Positions 43,667 to 53,075 are shown, counted from the stretch's first letter. The stretch: DNA of 64,000 bases from Peribacillus simplex (GCF_030123325.1 NZ_CP126106.1:3314001-3378000); one strand, 5' to 3'. Notes: a model not told the origin generated them from the sequence alone. Numbers and translations are program-made.

Positions 43667-45551
43667 ATCGAGTAGGAGGAGGCGCCTAGCCTCCGACCTC
43701 TCACACCACCGTACGTACCGTTCGGTATACGGCGGTTCAGTTTAAGTCTGACGTAGTTTTGTATATCGTTCATATAGATTTACTAACCCTTGGTGGAGCC
43801 AATAAACATTATTAAGGATTTTGTCTAGAATAGGACTATGCGCTATGCGCCAATAACCCTTTCTGCTATTTCCCCATTCATATGCTTTTCCAAGTGGGAC
43901 GCCTAATCCTTTGAGTTTCCTCACCCTCGTTCTTGGTAATTTCCATTGTTTCCATAGGCACATCCTGAGTCTTCTTCGAATCCATGAATCTAAATTCTTC
44001 AATACGTTCGGAGTATCAATGAGGGCGAAATACCCCATCCAACCTCTAAGGTATTGCTTTAACTTATTTATTCGGAGTTTCATGGGTATCGGTGATTTCC
44101 TCGAGGTCATTTCCCTGATTCGTTTCTTTACTCTCTTCACCGTTTGTTTAGCCAGTAGAACCTTCGGGTTCTTTGACTTCGTGAAACTAAAACCGAGAAA
44201 CGTTCTGTTCCAAGGGCGATCATACTTCGACTTCTCGTAGTTGACCTTTAGCTTCAGATTATTTTCAATGAAGTTTGAGATATTTCCCATTGCACGTTTA
44301 GCGGCTTTTCGTGTCTTCACAAAGATAGTACTGTCATCCGCATACCTTACGAATCGAAGATTACGTTTCTCTAGTTCTTTATCTAAATCGTCTAACATGA
44401 TATTAGATAATATAGGACTTAACGGACCTCCTTGCGGAGTTCCCTCCTCACTTTTATGAAAAAGTCCGCCTATCATAATGCCTGCTTGAAGGAATTTACG
44501 AATCAGTTTGAGAACTCGTTTATCTTCAATTTTCCGCTCTAACATTCCCATGAGCTTGTCATGATTCACTTTATCGAAGAACTTCTCCAAGTCCATATCC
44601 ACTACCCATGTATAACCTTCGGTTATATAGGACTTTGCCTTTCGAACCGCCTGGTGCCCTTGTTTGTTAGGGCGAAACCCATAGCTATTCTCCGAAAAGG
44701 TTGAGTCATATATCTTGGTCAATATTTGGGCAATGGCTTGTTGAATGAAACGGTCTAGAACGGTTGGAATACCCAATAGCCGAACTCCGCCGTTTGGTTT
44801 CGGGATTTCGATACGACGGACGGGCTGCGGTTGATAGGTACCCTGTAAAAGGGCAGTTTTCATGTTGTACCATTCGGTTGCGAGGTGCGGTCTCAGGTTT
44901 TGAACCGGCATTCCATCTACACCATGGCTTCCCTTATTTCTTTCTACACGCTTCAATGCCTGTATTAAGTTTTCCCTCTCTAGTATCTGTTCCATTAACA
45001 TCGTTGATATCCTTTCTACGTGGATAAATGGTCTATTTGTGCCTTTATCTGCTCCGCCCTTTTGAAGTTCCCCGTGTATTCACCACTTCTTCCCTCAAAT
45101 AAGTTCCGTTAGGAATTGTTTGCTTCTTCGCAGATAACGAACGCCCAGTATTCATCCTCCTTAATCTGTTCGGTCCTTCCTTATCTTCTCGAGTAGACAA
45201 GTACTATGACCTCTGCTGACTTCTGATGATTCAGCTGTCCATCACTGGACAGGTTACCAAGTGTACTTGGCTGTCATCAGACCTCCCCGGGTAAGAGTGC
45301 AATCTTTCCCTCCATCTATCTGCTTCATTTACTCTGTACCACCTTCGGCAGTAAGGACTTTGTTTTGTTTCGCAAACTCATCCAATGATACCTAGCCTAA
45401 TATGAAGTTCGTGTTCCTCAGACCGGAGGTTTGCCGCTTGCTTCCTTCAGATTCCACGTCGCCGTGGACACCCTTGCATTAAGCTAACCACTACTACTGC
45501 CTTCATGGTTCGGGACTTTCACCCTATAGATTGCACCCATGCCGGGCGCAC
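43667..45551 (-). mobile_element. Group II (class C) intron
   Basis: On the minus strand it begins GTGCGCCCGGCATGGGTGCA at 45551 and ends near CCTCCTACTCGAT at 43667, about 1.88 kb. Domain V/VI-like pairing (CCGCCGTATACC, GGTACGTACGGTGG, GGAGGC/GCCTCC) follows the maturase gene. It sits one base behind the terminator hairpin at 45553-45578, in the same direction, the standard target of bacterial class C introns. The boundaries are inferred from motif similarity. The reverse transcriptase frame is intact, so the element may be active. Confidence 0.88.
43742..45001 (-). CDS. ltrA: Group II intron reverse transcriptase/maturase
   Basis: 419 residues. Reverse transcriptase blocks include GVDGMPVQNL, PKPNGGVRLLGIPTVLDR, DLEKFFDKVNHDKL, GTPQGGPLSPILSN and the catalytic YADD in RYADDSTIF, followed by the maturase domain X (LKQYLRGWMGYF). 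There is no C-terminal HNH endonuclease domain, as expected for class C introns. It promotes intron splicing and retrohoming. AAAGGAT precedes ATG 45001. Confidence 0.95.
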   Translation of the reverse strand: MLMEQILERENLIQALKRVERNKGSHGVDGMPVQNLRPHLATEWYNMKTALLQGTYQPQPVRRIEIPKPNGGVRLLGIPTVLDRFIQQAIAQILTKIYDSTFSENSYGFRPNKQGHQAVRKAKSYITEGYTWVVDMDLEKFFDKVNHDKLMGMLERKIEDKRVLKLIRKFLQAGIMIGGLFHKSEEGTPQGGPLSPILSNIMLDDLDKELEKRNLRFVRYADDSTIFVKTRKAAKRAMGNISNFIENNLKLKVNYEKSKYDRPWNRTFLGFSFTKSKNPKVLLAKQTVKRVKKRIREMTSRKSPIPMKLRINKLKQYLRGWMGYFALIDTPNVLKNLDSWIRRRLRMCLWKQWKLPRTRVRKLKGLGVPLGKAYEWGNSRKGYWRIAHSPILDKILNNVYWLHQGLVNLYERYTKLRQT

Positions 45552-45552
45552 G

Positions 45553-45578
45553 AAAGGAGTTGCCTTAACAACTCCTTT
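45553..45578 (-). terminator. Terminator used as intron target
   Basis: AAAGGAGTTG pairs with CAACTCCTTT (45569-45578 with 45553-45562). Its T-run is interrupted by the intron after TTTC. It follows the small membrane ORF that stops at 45598. Confidence 0.8.
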
Positions 45579-45597
45579 AAGAACAAAATTTTATTTA

Positions 45598-45828
45598 TTA
45601 GGCACTAATAATACTGTTTTTATTTTTAAAGTAAATAAACAAATTAAATATGCTTAACCCTAAAATTATTAGAAACAAATATGAGGAAATAACGTCTCCT
45701 CCTAAATTTAATTCATCAGCTATATATCCCATAATAATAAGATTAATACCAGAAACAATTATTGAAATTATCGAAGTAATACTAACTGTGAATCCATTAA
45801 CGAGGTTGCTTCGTTTCTTTTGAGCCAA
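45598..45828 (-). CDS. Small membrane protein of unknown function
   Basis: Up to 76 residues from TTG 45828 with two hydrophobic segments (VSITSIISIIVSGINLIIMG and SSYLFLIILGLSIFNLFIYF) and a basic start. It has no good ribosome binding site of its own and overlaps the end of a 47-codon frame that does. It could be the second part of one frameshifted protein or a translationally coupled partner. A terminator follows. Confidence 0.45.
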   Translation of the reverse strand: MAQKKRSNLVNGFTVSITSIISIIVSGINLIIMGYIADELNLGGDVISSYLFLIILGLSIFNLFIYFKNKNSIISA

Positions 45829-45911
45829 TAAAATAATGGAATAACAATTAAACTAATTATAAAAGTAATAAAAACTAATCTTAAAAAATCGTATATTTCC
45901 AACCCTTCCAT
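45768..45911 (-). CDS. Small single-span membrane peptide
   Basis: 47 residues from ATG 45911, with AAGGGGGG seven bases upstream. It starts MEGLEIYDFLRLVF and has one hydrophobic helix (FITFIISLIVIPLFYWL). It overlaps the 76-residue frame by 61 bases. Together they resemble a three-helix protein of about 105 residues split by a frameshift. No family recognised. Confidence 0.45.
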   Translation of the reverse strand: MEGLEIYDFLRLVFITFIISLIVIPLFYWLKRNEATSLMDSQLVLLR

Positions 45912-46275
45912 AGTTATCCCCCCCTTATTATCCTTCCTCTATTAATCTTACCACAAAAAACCATAATTCTTATGGAACTAAACTGCCCGTTAAAAGGCAA
46001 CCTCAGCAACCTGCCTTATTGTATAGTTGACACAAACTGTGCAATAGGAGGAGAAAGCCTCTGCTTCAGATTATTTGCTTTTCGGAGCTTCTGAAACCCT
46101 TACCTTGCGACCCGGTGGCTTCAATGTTTTCCTGTGCTCTTCCCTTCTAGAGCTACAGATGAGTTTTAATTTCACTTAATCACTGCCTTAATTTATTTTA
46201 AATTCTATGTATATAACTCTTAACAATATCAAAACCTATGACTAGCAACACATTACATTCATAGGAGCTGACAAC
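45912..46275. other. Upstream region of the SASP gene
   Basis: No gene seen. It holds a short repeat-like piece (CTGCCCGTTAAAAGGCAACC, about 45985) similar to others in bacilli and an unassigned segment around 46020-46150. A forespore (sigma-G) promoter should precede the SASP gene, but I could not identify one with confidence. Confidence 0.4.
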
Positions 46276-46479
46276 ATGGCTAGAAATAACAACAGTAATC
46301 AATTAGTAGTTAATGGTGCAGAGCAAGCTCTAGAACAAATGAAATACGAAATCTCTAGTGAATTCGGTGTTACACTTGGCGCTGATACAACATCTCGTGC
46401 AAACGGATCTGTTGGTGGAGAAATTACAAAACGTTTAGTGCAAATGGCTGAACAACAATTAGGCGGAAGAACTCGTTAA
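46276..46479 (+). CDS. Small acid-soluble spore protein, alpha/beta type
   Basis: 67 residues with both SASP signatures: the GPR protease site region (KYEISSEFGV, cleavage expected after Glu in E-F) and TSRANGSVGGEITKRLVQMAE. It coats and protects DNA in the dormant spore and is degraded at germination. AGGAG lies 8 bases before ATG 46276. A terminator follows at 46500. It indicates a spore former. Confidence 0.95.
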   Translation: MARNNNSNQLVVNGAEQALEQMKYEISSEFGVTLGADTTSRANGSVGGEITKRLVQMAEQQLGGRTR

Positions 46480-46499
46480 TCGAAATCATATGTAATGTT

Positions 46500-46523
46500 A
46501 GGGATAGTGGTTGGACTATCCCT
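46500..46523 (+). terminator. Terminator of the SASP gene
   Basis: AGGGATAGT (46500-46508) pairs with ACTATCCCT (46515-46523), followed by ATTTATAATTTT. Confidence 0.75.
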
Positions 46524-46769
46524 ATTTATAATTTTACAAATTTCAAAAAAGAAACATAAACATCAGTAGCTGTTATTTTGCTATGTCGCATTACGAATAT
46601 ACTACGCTTATTCAACTCCCTCAGTTTGATGCAAATATCTCTCGAATGCTCACTTATTCGCAGGATTTCATAACCCTTGATTGTAAGGTCACGGTTAAAT
46701 GGAGTGATTTCAGGACATGAAGATTTCGTGAAGGCATAGTTAAATAAAGGAGTTGTACAAGACCCCACA
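46524..46769. other. No supported gene
   Basis: An 80-codon frame on the minus strand (46526-46768) is open, but it has no ribosome binding site and no recognisable domain. I leave it uncalled. Confidence 0.4.
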
Positions 46770-47345
46770 TTTCACCATATAATGTACATTCTCCACACCG
46801 CCCCTGGAGGCTTTCCCTCCCATGTCTCAACGGGTCATTTGCCCTATCATTCCTTCGTCATGCCTATCCAAGGGGTGGAGGCCAGTTATGCTAACCTGAT
46901 GGGTCAGTTCTCTTTTGTTGAAGAAATCTGGTACTCCGTACATATTTGAAATCCTACGAATAAGTCAACATTCGTAAAAAGAAAAAGTCTATGAAAATTA
47001 GTTTTTGAAGGTTCTCTTCGAGAACCTAATTAAAAACTCCCCTTTTAAAACTACGCAACCAGTTCAGTAATAGGTTGAACTTTATCTGCACAATAAGCCT
47101 CGTTTCTGCGTGCTATTCCAACAAATATCCTGGCTCGCTTACCTACCAATTTCATAATCGATTTCATTTTCTTCATTTTTTTAACCTTAACATTATGGGA
47201 GTGAATAGCTCGAAATTCCGTGTTATTCATCACAAGGCTCATGGTGGCTAAGTAAAGGAAACGTCTTAGCCTGGATCGCCCTCGCTTAGAGATGACATTT
47301 TGACCTTTCCACTTACCAGAGCTTGCTTCAGCCAGATGCAACCCA
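46770..47345 (-). mobile_element. IS110-family element, 3' fragment
   Basis: The frame 47051-47341 encodes the C-terminal Transposase_20 part (LHLAEASSGKWKGQ-like start, SKRGRSRLRRFLYLATMSLV, then KKMKSIMKLVGKRARIFVG) with no N-terminal catalytic half. 46770-47050 looks like the noncoding 3' end of the element (GGGAGGGAAAGCCTCCAGG). It is on the same strand as the 5' fragment at 41040 but lies upstream of it, so the two cannot be one element simply interrupted. Confidence 0.82.
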
Positions 47346-47406
47346 GCGTGCCGAAGTAAAGAATTACCGTGTGAAAAACAACAAAGGGTGATAATCTAAA
47401 AAAACA

Positions 47407-48033
47407 CTACTTCAAATCAAGATTATTGAAATTCCATATCTTTTTAGCTATGCCCGCAAGATACACACTCCTTATATTTATTTCTTCGAAGGTCCATTTG
47501 TCTTCTTGGCAAATTTCTTTGGTTAGCATTATGATGGATTGCTCATATTTTTTTTTCTTTTCAATAAAAGGATAATTAGATGCAGTAATGTTTAATTCAC
47601 TTCCAAGCAGCGTAAGGTTCCCAATTCTATTAACGAACATTGAATATTCAGAAGCTCTTGTTCCTAGTTCTTTTTGCCAAGAATTTTCAATGACTTTATT
47701 TCTTTCCCTTAGTAATTCCCTTGGCATAATATGTTCGATGTGAACATCACTCCGACCACTTATCGTTTTTTCTCTGGTGTTGTTTGTTAGTGCATTTTCG
47801 ATCATTTCTAAGATATATTTCGTTTGTGCTGACCTTGTAAAATCCCGGTTCTGGAAGTTTAAATAAAATTCAGTATCAGATGGGGTTCTCCTCTTAAGAT
47901 AATCAACAATATAAGAAACTGGCATTTCTTTATTGAACGATTCTAAAGCCAAATGATTGTAAATTCTAACTATGTCTCGTGTTTTTTTAAATGATAAAGA
48001 CTTTGATTGCAACAAATAAGGTGACATTGTCAA
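47407..48033 (-). pseudogene. Orphan DUF1524 (HNH) C-terminal fragment of a GmrSD-type protein
   Basis: 208 codons with the HNH-type signature HIEHIMPRELLRERN, then NRIGNLTLLGSELN and an aromatic tail, as in the C-terminal nuclease half of DUF262-DUF1524 proteins (type IV restriction GmrSD). The DUF262 ParB-like N-terminal half is missing and no ribosome binding site precedes the TTG start. It is next to an IS110 fragment. Probably the remnant of a defence gene. Confidence 0.7.
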
Positions 48034-48075
48034 AAGATAAGTAAAAAGCTTTTTTGTTTTAAAATTTATAACTCA

Positions 48076-48183
48076 ATGCAATTAAGTTCAGATGATCAAA
48101 TAGATAAAGTTTTAAGTGCATCCAAATATAGGTTTCAAACATTTAGTAATAGCGAAACTAAAAACCAATTTAGGCTTATTTAA
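48076..48183 (+). CDS. Possible 35-residue fragment before a terminator
   Basis: A short frame starting MQLSSDDQIDKVLSAS and ending at 48183, nine bases before a strong terminator. There is no ribosome binding site. It is more likely the tail of a decayed gene than a real peptide. No family recognised. Confidence 0.25.
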   Translation: MQLSSDDQIDKVLSASKYRFQTFSNSETKNQFRLI

Positions 48184-48191
48184 AAAGCAAA

Positions 48192-48225
48192 AAATAAACA
48201 ACCAATCATCCTTGGTTGTTTATTT
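48192..48225 (+). terminator. Strong terminator
   Basis: AAATAAACAACCAA (48192-48205) pairs with TTGGTTGTTTATTT (48212-48225), with further T-rich text after it. 48226-48491 holds no gene. Confidence 0.8.
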
Positions 48226-48491
48226 TTATTTATGCTAACAAAGAATCCTATGTTTGATACTTTAACATTCTCTATTTAACTCTCCAGCACTACTCTATTC
48301 GCTAATAAACCCATCAATTAAAGAGCCTTATTGTTATACCAAATTTATTTAATAACTATATTTTCAAATCTTTGGTTCTATTTCAACTTTTTCATTTAGT
48401 AATATACCAATTTTATTGGTCATTTGAGTATTACTGTATTCCTTGTTATTTTATTCTCTATAAGTAAGTCCAATAACCTATCTGAATATCG

Positions 48492-50024
48492 TTACTCTTC
48501 CTTGCTTGCTGCCATATTCATGTTCGCTTCGACATTCTCCTGACTGATGGTTGTAAATGGCAAATTTCGTTTTCCTGAGAAATTCTCAAGTAAGTCTTTA
48601 ACATCGATTCCCGAAGATGCCTTTAATGACTCCTGCAATGTGGCCATTAAATCCGTTGCATAGCCAGTCACTTTATTGGCCCCGCCATTCGCACCGCTTC
48701 CACCTGTATCCACTACAGTGATCTTGTCGATATTACTAAGCGGACTTGCCACTTGTTTGGCATACTCCGGAAGCATTTTCAAGATCATATCCATGACGGC
48801 TGCCTGACCGAACTGTTCAAATGCTTCGGCAATCTTCTGCTTGGCTTCGGCCTCTGCTACCCCTTTTAACCGGATGATTTCCGCTTCTGTCGTACCTTGG
48901 GCCCTTTGTGCGTCCGCTTTAGCAAGACCATCCATGCGGACGCGTTCCGCTTCGGCTTTTGCCATGGCTTCGATTTTATACTTATCGGCATCCGCTTCCG
49001 TTATCTGTTTCATTTTATTTGCGGAAGCCGCCTGCTCTACCGCATAACGGTCGGCATCCGCCTTTTTCTTCACTTCGGAATCATATTGCTTTTCACGGCG
49101 AAGGATTTCTTTTTCCTCCAGCTCAATTTGCTTCTGACGTTCAATGATCCTGATTTGCATTTCCTGTTCTGTTACATCCTGTTTAGATCTAGCCGTTTCA
49201 AGATCGTAAGCTTGGTCAGCTCGTGCTTTGGCAATATCCTGCTCGCGACGGAATTCCGCAACCTTTAGCTTGTTGATTTTTTCGGCTTCGGCAATTTCCG
49301 TTGCCCTTTCAAGTTCGGCACGCTGGGCTTCCTTCGATGCTTCTGCGCGCTTGATTCGCGTTTCTTTCTCTGCTTCTGCGGTAGCTATATCGGCATCCCT
49401 CTTTACTTGTGCGATTCTTGGCTTACCAAGAGATTCAAGATATCCATTTTTGTCCCGAACATCTTTAATGGTGAACGATACGATGATGAGTCCCATTTTA
49501 GCTAAATCCTGCGAGGCTACCCTCTGTACTTCCTGGGAAAACTTTTCGCGGTTTTTATAAATTTCCTCGACTGTCATCGACCCAAGGATGGAACGAAGAT
49601 GCCCCTCCAGGACTTCCCTCGCTTCCTGTTCACGGTCATCTTTGGATTTACCTAGGAATTGCTCCGCCGCTGTGGCAATATCGGTGATCGAACCGCCAAT
49701 CTTGATTATCGATACACCATCAGCCATGACTGGAACTCCCTGTTCTGTATATACTTCAGGAGTTGAGACCTCAAGCTTGCTTGACAACAAGCTAAGTGGT
49801 TCCGCTTGCTGGAACACCGGGAGAACGAAAGCACCCCCTCCGCGGACGATTTTAATTTTATTTCCTGATTCGTCGATGTGAACATTTTTGCTCCCTAAGT
49901 AGCTTCCAGTCACGATCAATGCTTCATCAGGACCAGCCGTGCGATATTTCGTAATAAAGACAGCAATAAGTGCGATAAGTAAAAATGCAACAATGGCGAC
50001 AACAATCCAAACCAAATTAAACAT
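48492..50024 (-). CDS. floT: Flotillin-like protein FloT (YuaG)
   Basis: 510 residues. N-terminal membrane hairpin (IVVAIVAFLLIALIAVFI), SPFH/band 7 domain to about 190, then a long Ala/Glu/Lys coiled coil (ERATEIAEAEKINKLK, many AEAE repeats) and a Gly-rich tail. It scaffolds functional membrane microdomains and affects signalling and membrane fluidity. The NfeD-like gene lies 20 bases upstream, as yuaF-yuaG in B. subtilis. A truncated second copy of its 3' part is at 5113-6158. Confidence 0.93.
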   Translation of the reverse strand: MFNLVWIVVAIVAFLLIALIAVFITKYRTAGPDEALIVTGSYLGSKNVHIDESGNKIKIVRGGGAFVLPVFQQAEPLSLLSSKLEVSTPEVYTEQGVPVMADGVSIIKIGGSITDIATAAEQFLGKSKDDREQEAREVLEGHLRSILGSMTVEEIYKNREKFSQEVQRVASQDLAKMGLIIVSFTIKDVRDKNGYLESLGKPRIAQVKRDADIATAEAEKETRIKRAEASKEAQRAELERATEIAEAEKINKLKVAEFRREQDIAKARADQAYDLETARSKQDVTEQEMQIRIIERQKQIELEEKEILRREKQYDSEVKKKADADRYAVEQAASANKMKQITEADADKYKIEAMAKAEAERVRMDGLAKADAQRAQGTTEAEIIRLKGVAEAEAKQKIAEAFEQFGQAAVMDMILKMLPEYAKQVASPLSNIDKITVVDTGGSGANGGANKVTGYATDLMATLQESLKASSGIDVKDLLENFSGKRNLPFTTISQENVEANMNMAASKEE

Positions 50025-50044
50025 ACCCTACCTCCAACCTTTTT

Positions 50045-50563
50045 TTAATCCTGGTGGGGCATAACATAGACAACCCCGTTTTTAACTTCGATGATCAAGA
50101 CCTTTGAATCCGAAACAATTCCTTCATTCTTATAACTGGCCGCAGTTTTCGCGATGCTTCCACTGATGCTTTCAATCAGGACTTCCCCAAACCCGTCAAC
50201 CGGGATTGATGTCAGAACCCTGCCGACCCTCCCTCTCAGATCATTATCATGAAATGTCAAACTTTCTTCCGCTGATGAGATGGGAATCAAAACAAATACA
50301 TTCAGTAAAGTGACGATGGTAAATGAAATGATCAGCGAAATGCCGGCACTCAATCCAGCATGGAGTCCTGAAAGCGATTCAAGCAAAAACCCACTTGCAA
50401 AAAACACGGTCAAAAAGCTAAAAATGAGTGTAGGATTAAATATATCCGGTAATTCAAGGCCGGAAAATATATCATTAAACAAGATAAATAAGAATGTTAG
50501 CCCCCCGAATATAATTAATCCATATAAATAGACTGTTTCTAATGGAACCCCAAATAACTCCAT
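50045..50563 (-). CDS. yuaF: NfeD-like membrane protein (YuaF)
   Basis: About 172 residues. Four hydrophobic helices in the first 100 residues, then a C-terminal OB-fold domain (LRGRVGRVLTSIPVDGFGEVLIE). It is the partner of the flotillin encoded downstream. ATG 50563 is preferred because AAAGGAT is properly spaced; an ATG nine bases earlier overlaps that site. Confidence 0.88.
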   Translation of the reverse strand: MELFGVPLETVYLYGLIIFGGLTFLFILFNDIFSGLELPDIFNPTLIFSFLTVFFASGFLLESLSGLHAGLSAGISLIISFTIVTLLNVFVLIPISSAEESLTFHDNDLRGRVGRVLTSIPVDGFGEVLIESISGSIAKTAASYKNEGIVSDSKVLIIEVKNGVVYVMPHQD

Positions 50564-50817
50564 CTCTTTCATCCTTTAAATTCGATTTTTTCCAAGCCGC
50601 TTACTATTTTTTTAGGACCTGGGATAAGCGTTTTACCAGCATTGATAGTCTTTTGTTATAATCACCTCCATTTACTTCGCTTACCATTCATACGAATGAT
50701 GCATTAAAAAAGTTTCATTTATTTTCCAAGTTTTGAATTTTACCCTTGTTTTCACTTACAAACAATGTAGTCTAATAAATCATTAATGAATTAAAATCCA
50801 TAATATCATTGACAGTG

Positions 50818-50856
50818 TTTAGTTAACATATTAAAATTCTTTATATGTTAACTCGC
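50818..50856. promoter_or_regulatory. Putative BirA operator upstream of bioY
   Basis: Inverted repeat TTAGTTAACATA near 50819 and ATGTTAACTC near 50845, with the GTTAAC half sites at 50822-50827 and 50847-50852. This resembles Bacillus biotin operators. Biotin-loaded BirA bound here should repress bioY. Confidence 0.75.
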
Positions 50857-50889
50857 CATATAAATAGGTTTACATTAGGGGGAAGCACA

Positions 50890-51462
50890 ATGAAGGAACG
50901 TCATGAGAAGTTAAGAATGATGATGGTTACAGCTTTATTTGCAGCACTTATAGGGATACTTGCCCAAATTACAATTCCACTGCCTTTAGTACCGATTACA
51001 GGACAGACTCTAGCAGTCGGACTGGCAGCAACGATACTCGGTTCACGTTATGGAACTTCTTCCGTTTTATTATACTTGTTCATAGGGGCAGCGGGAGTGC
51101 CGGTATTCGCTGAAATGTCTGGAGGATTAGCTAAGATATTCGGTCCGACAGGCGGTTATTTATTATCCTATATCCCGACAGTATATATAACGGGTTTGAT
51201 ATTGGAAAAAATCCGTTTCTCAGTTGCAATGGCTTTCCTGGCAAATACAATCGGGATGATAATTACTTTGGTCATCGGTACGGTTTGGTTAAAATATATG
51301 AGTTCATTATCTTGGCCAGTGGCGTTTGCCAGCGGTTTTACTCCATTTATAATCGTAGGTGTTTTAAAGGCATTCCTTGCGTCATGGCTTGGCATTACAA
51401 TCCGTTCAAGGTTAGCCTCTGCTAATATGCTGCCAAAAAATAATGCACCACTTTCCCAATGA
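50890..51462 (+). CDS. bioY: Biotin transporter BioY
   Basis: About 190 residues with six membrane helices and BioY motifs (QITIPLPLVPITGQTLAVGLAA, FGPTGGYLLSY). It is the substrate-binding S component of an ECF-type biotin importer. ATG 50890 follows GGGGGAAG; a longer frame starting at 50845 would start inside the BirA operator. It is monocistronic. Confidence 0.9.
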   Translation: MKERHEKLRMMMVTALFAALIGILAQITIPLPLVPITGQTLAVGLAATILGSRYGTSSVLLYLFIGAAGVPVFAEMSGGLAKIFGPTGGYLLSYIPTVYITGLILEKIRFSVAMAFLANTIGMIITLVIGTVWLKYMSSLSWPVAFASGFTPFIIVGVLKAFLASWLGITIRSRLASANMLPKNNAPLSQ

Positions 51463-51468
51463 TGGGTA

Positions 51469-51510
51469 AATGAAAGGGAGGGTACCGATTGTGGTACACT
51501 CCCTTTCATT
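51469..51510. terminator. Hairpin after bioY
   Basis: AATGAAAGGGAG-GGTACC pairs with GGTAC-A-CTCCCTTTCATT (51469-51486 with 51493-51510). T-run is poor, but the stem is very stable and directly follows the stop. A second small A/T-flanked hairpin follows at about 51538-51570. Confidence 0.65.
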
Positions 51511-51745
51511 ATATTCAAACTCCCGAACACTTTCACAAAAAAAAAGACTCTTAAATAAGAATCTTTTTACAAGTAATTATTGCGGTCCTATCCCCATAAG
51601 TCCGAATATGAATAGCAAATGTATATGATCCCCTTTGCTAACCGTAATCATTTTACTATAGTAACAGTAATTTGACAACCATTGAGGATACACATGAACT
51701 TGCTGCCATTTCATTGTTCAAGGAAGAATATGGTAACTGTTTTAG

Positions 51746-52231
51746 TTACTTATTATTCACTTTATATTCTTTTTTCGTACCATCTTCGAAAATGACCTCT
51801 AAATCAAATTCTTGATAGTCATCCTTCAAATTAAAAGCTTTTGTCACTTCTTGAATGACTTCCTCCTCTGATGAATCTTTGGTGAATGTCAATTTTTCCA
51901 GAATCGGGGTCAATTCTTTCATTGCTTCATCACCGTGAACTTCATGCTTGTTAAGTTTGTCCTCGATCGAAGCTTCTGTTTGAGCTCCCATTGTATCATA
52001 TTCAGCTTCGTATTCGTTATCATTGCCTGTATAATCCACTTCCAATTGAAAATCCTTATAAGTGAAAGGCAGTTTTTCATTATTATCCGTTCCCGTTTCA
52101 GGATTATTATCAGCTTGATTTTCATTTTCCTGAACCGGCGGGTTTTTCAATTCATCGTTATCTTCGCCGCATCCAGCCAACACTAGCATAGCGGCAAACG
52201 GCACTGATAATATTTTGATTGATCTTCTCAT
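51746..52231 (-). CDS. YusW-family lipoprotein
   Basis: 161 residues. Lipoprotein signal with lipobox LAGC at 17-20, a linker rich in Asn/Glu (about 21-52), and a YusW-like domain (FQLEVDYTGNDNEYEAEYD, then ...EVIFEDGTKKEYKV). It is anchored outside the membrane. YusW function is unknown. Strong AAGGAGG site before ATG 52231. Confidence 0.82.
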   Translation of the reverse strand: MRRSIKILSVPFAAMLVLAGCGEDNDELKNPPVQENENQADNNPETGTDNNEKLPFTYKDFQLEVDYTGNDNEYEAEYDTMGAQTEASIEDKLNKHEVHGDEAMKELTPILEKLTFTKDSSEEEVIQEVTKAFNLKDDYQEFDLEVIFEDGTKKEYKVNNK

Positions 52232-52329
52232 TAGTTTTTTCCTCCTTTAGTCTGTATACCTTATTTATTTCCTACCAGAGGTCAATTAAAACTCAAGAAT
52301 TCCTCAAATACATCAAATCGACCAAGTGA

Positions 52330-52974
52330 TCATAGTGGAAGGATATAAAACAATACCGCAAAAAAGTGTGTGACAGATCCCCCAAGCACGAATACATGCC
52401 AAACCGCGTGATGAAACGGAAAACCGCGCCAAACATAAAATATGGCTCCAATAGTATAAAGCAATCCCCCTGCAATCAGTAACTGGATACCCGCTGAAGG
52501 CATCGTTGCCGTAAGTGGTCCCCAAACGATAACGATCATCCATCCCATTGCAATATAGAGAATCGTCGAAAGGAAGAGGAATTTTTTCACATAGAAAGCC
52601 TTGAAGACGACCCCAATTATTGCAACTCCCCAAATTATACCCAGGAGTGTCCAGCCTAGTGACCCTTGGATCACTAGAAGCATGATGGGCGTGTATGTTC
52701 CTGCAATGAATATATATATGGCTGAATGATCAAAGATTTCAAATATATCCTTTGTTCTGCCCTCTGGAAAACTATGCACTAAAGTGGAAGAGACGTATAA
52801 AAGTAGCATGGAAACACCATAAATGACTGAAATGACTATATGCCAAGTCGATCCTGTTTGGGCTGAGAATATGATTAAAAACACAAGTGCTGCAATACTT
52901 AACAAAACGCCGACACCGTGGGTTATCGCATTGACCACTTCTTCTTTTTTTGTATAAACATGTGTATTGGCCAT
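52330..52974 (-). CDS. Hemolysin III / PAQR-family membrane protein (YplQ-like)
   Basis: 214 residues with seven membrane helices. PAQR zinc-site residues are visible: S-x3-H in SSTLVHSF with D in FDHSAIYIF, and H-x3-H in FHHAVWHVFV. Members are called hemolysin III, but the bacterial role is more likely in lipid or membrane homeostasis. It is monocistronic. Confidence 0.87.
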   Translation of the reverse strand: MANTHVYTKKEEVVNAITHGVGVLLSIAALVFLIIFSAQTGSTWHIVISVIYGVSMLLLYVSSTLVHSFPEGRTKDIFEIFDHSAIYIFIAGTYTPIMLLVIQGSLGWTLLGIIWGVAIIGVVFKAFYVKKFLFLSTILYIAMGWMIVIVWGPLTATMPSAGIQLLIAGGLLYTIGAIFYVWRGFPFHHAVWHVFVLGGSVTHFFAVLFYILPL

Positions 52975-53075
52975 GTTACAGCTCCTTAATTTTGGATTAA
53001 TTTTTTAGTATCCAACCAAAGTATACATCAGATCTTCCAAGCAATATAGAAAAGTGAATATTAACTTGATTATCA

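Noticed and set aside
46526..46768. 80-codon minus-strand frame after the SASP gene
   Set aside because: No start signal and no similarity I recognise; borders an IS fragment.
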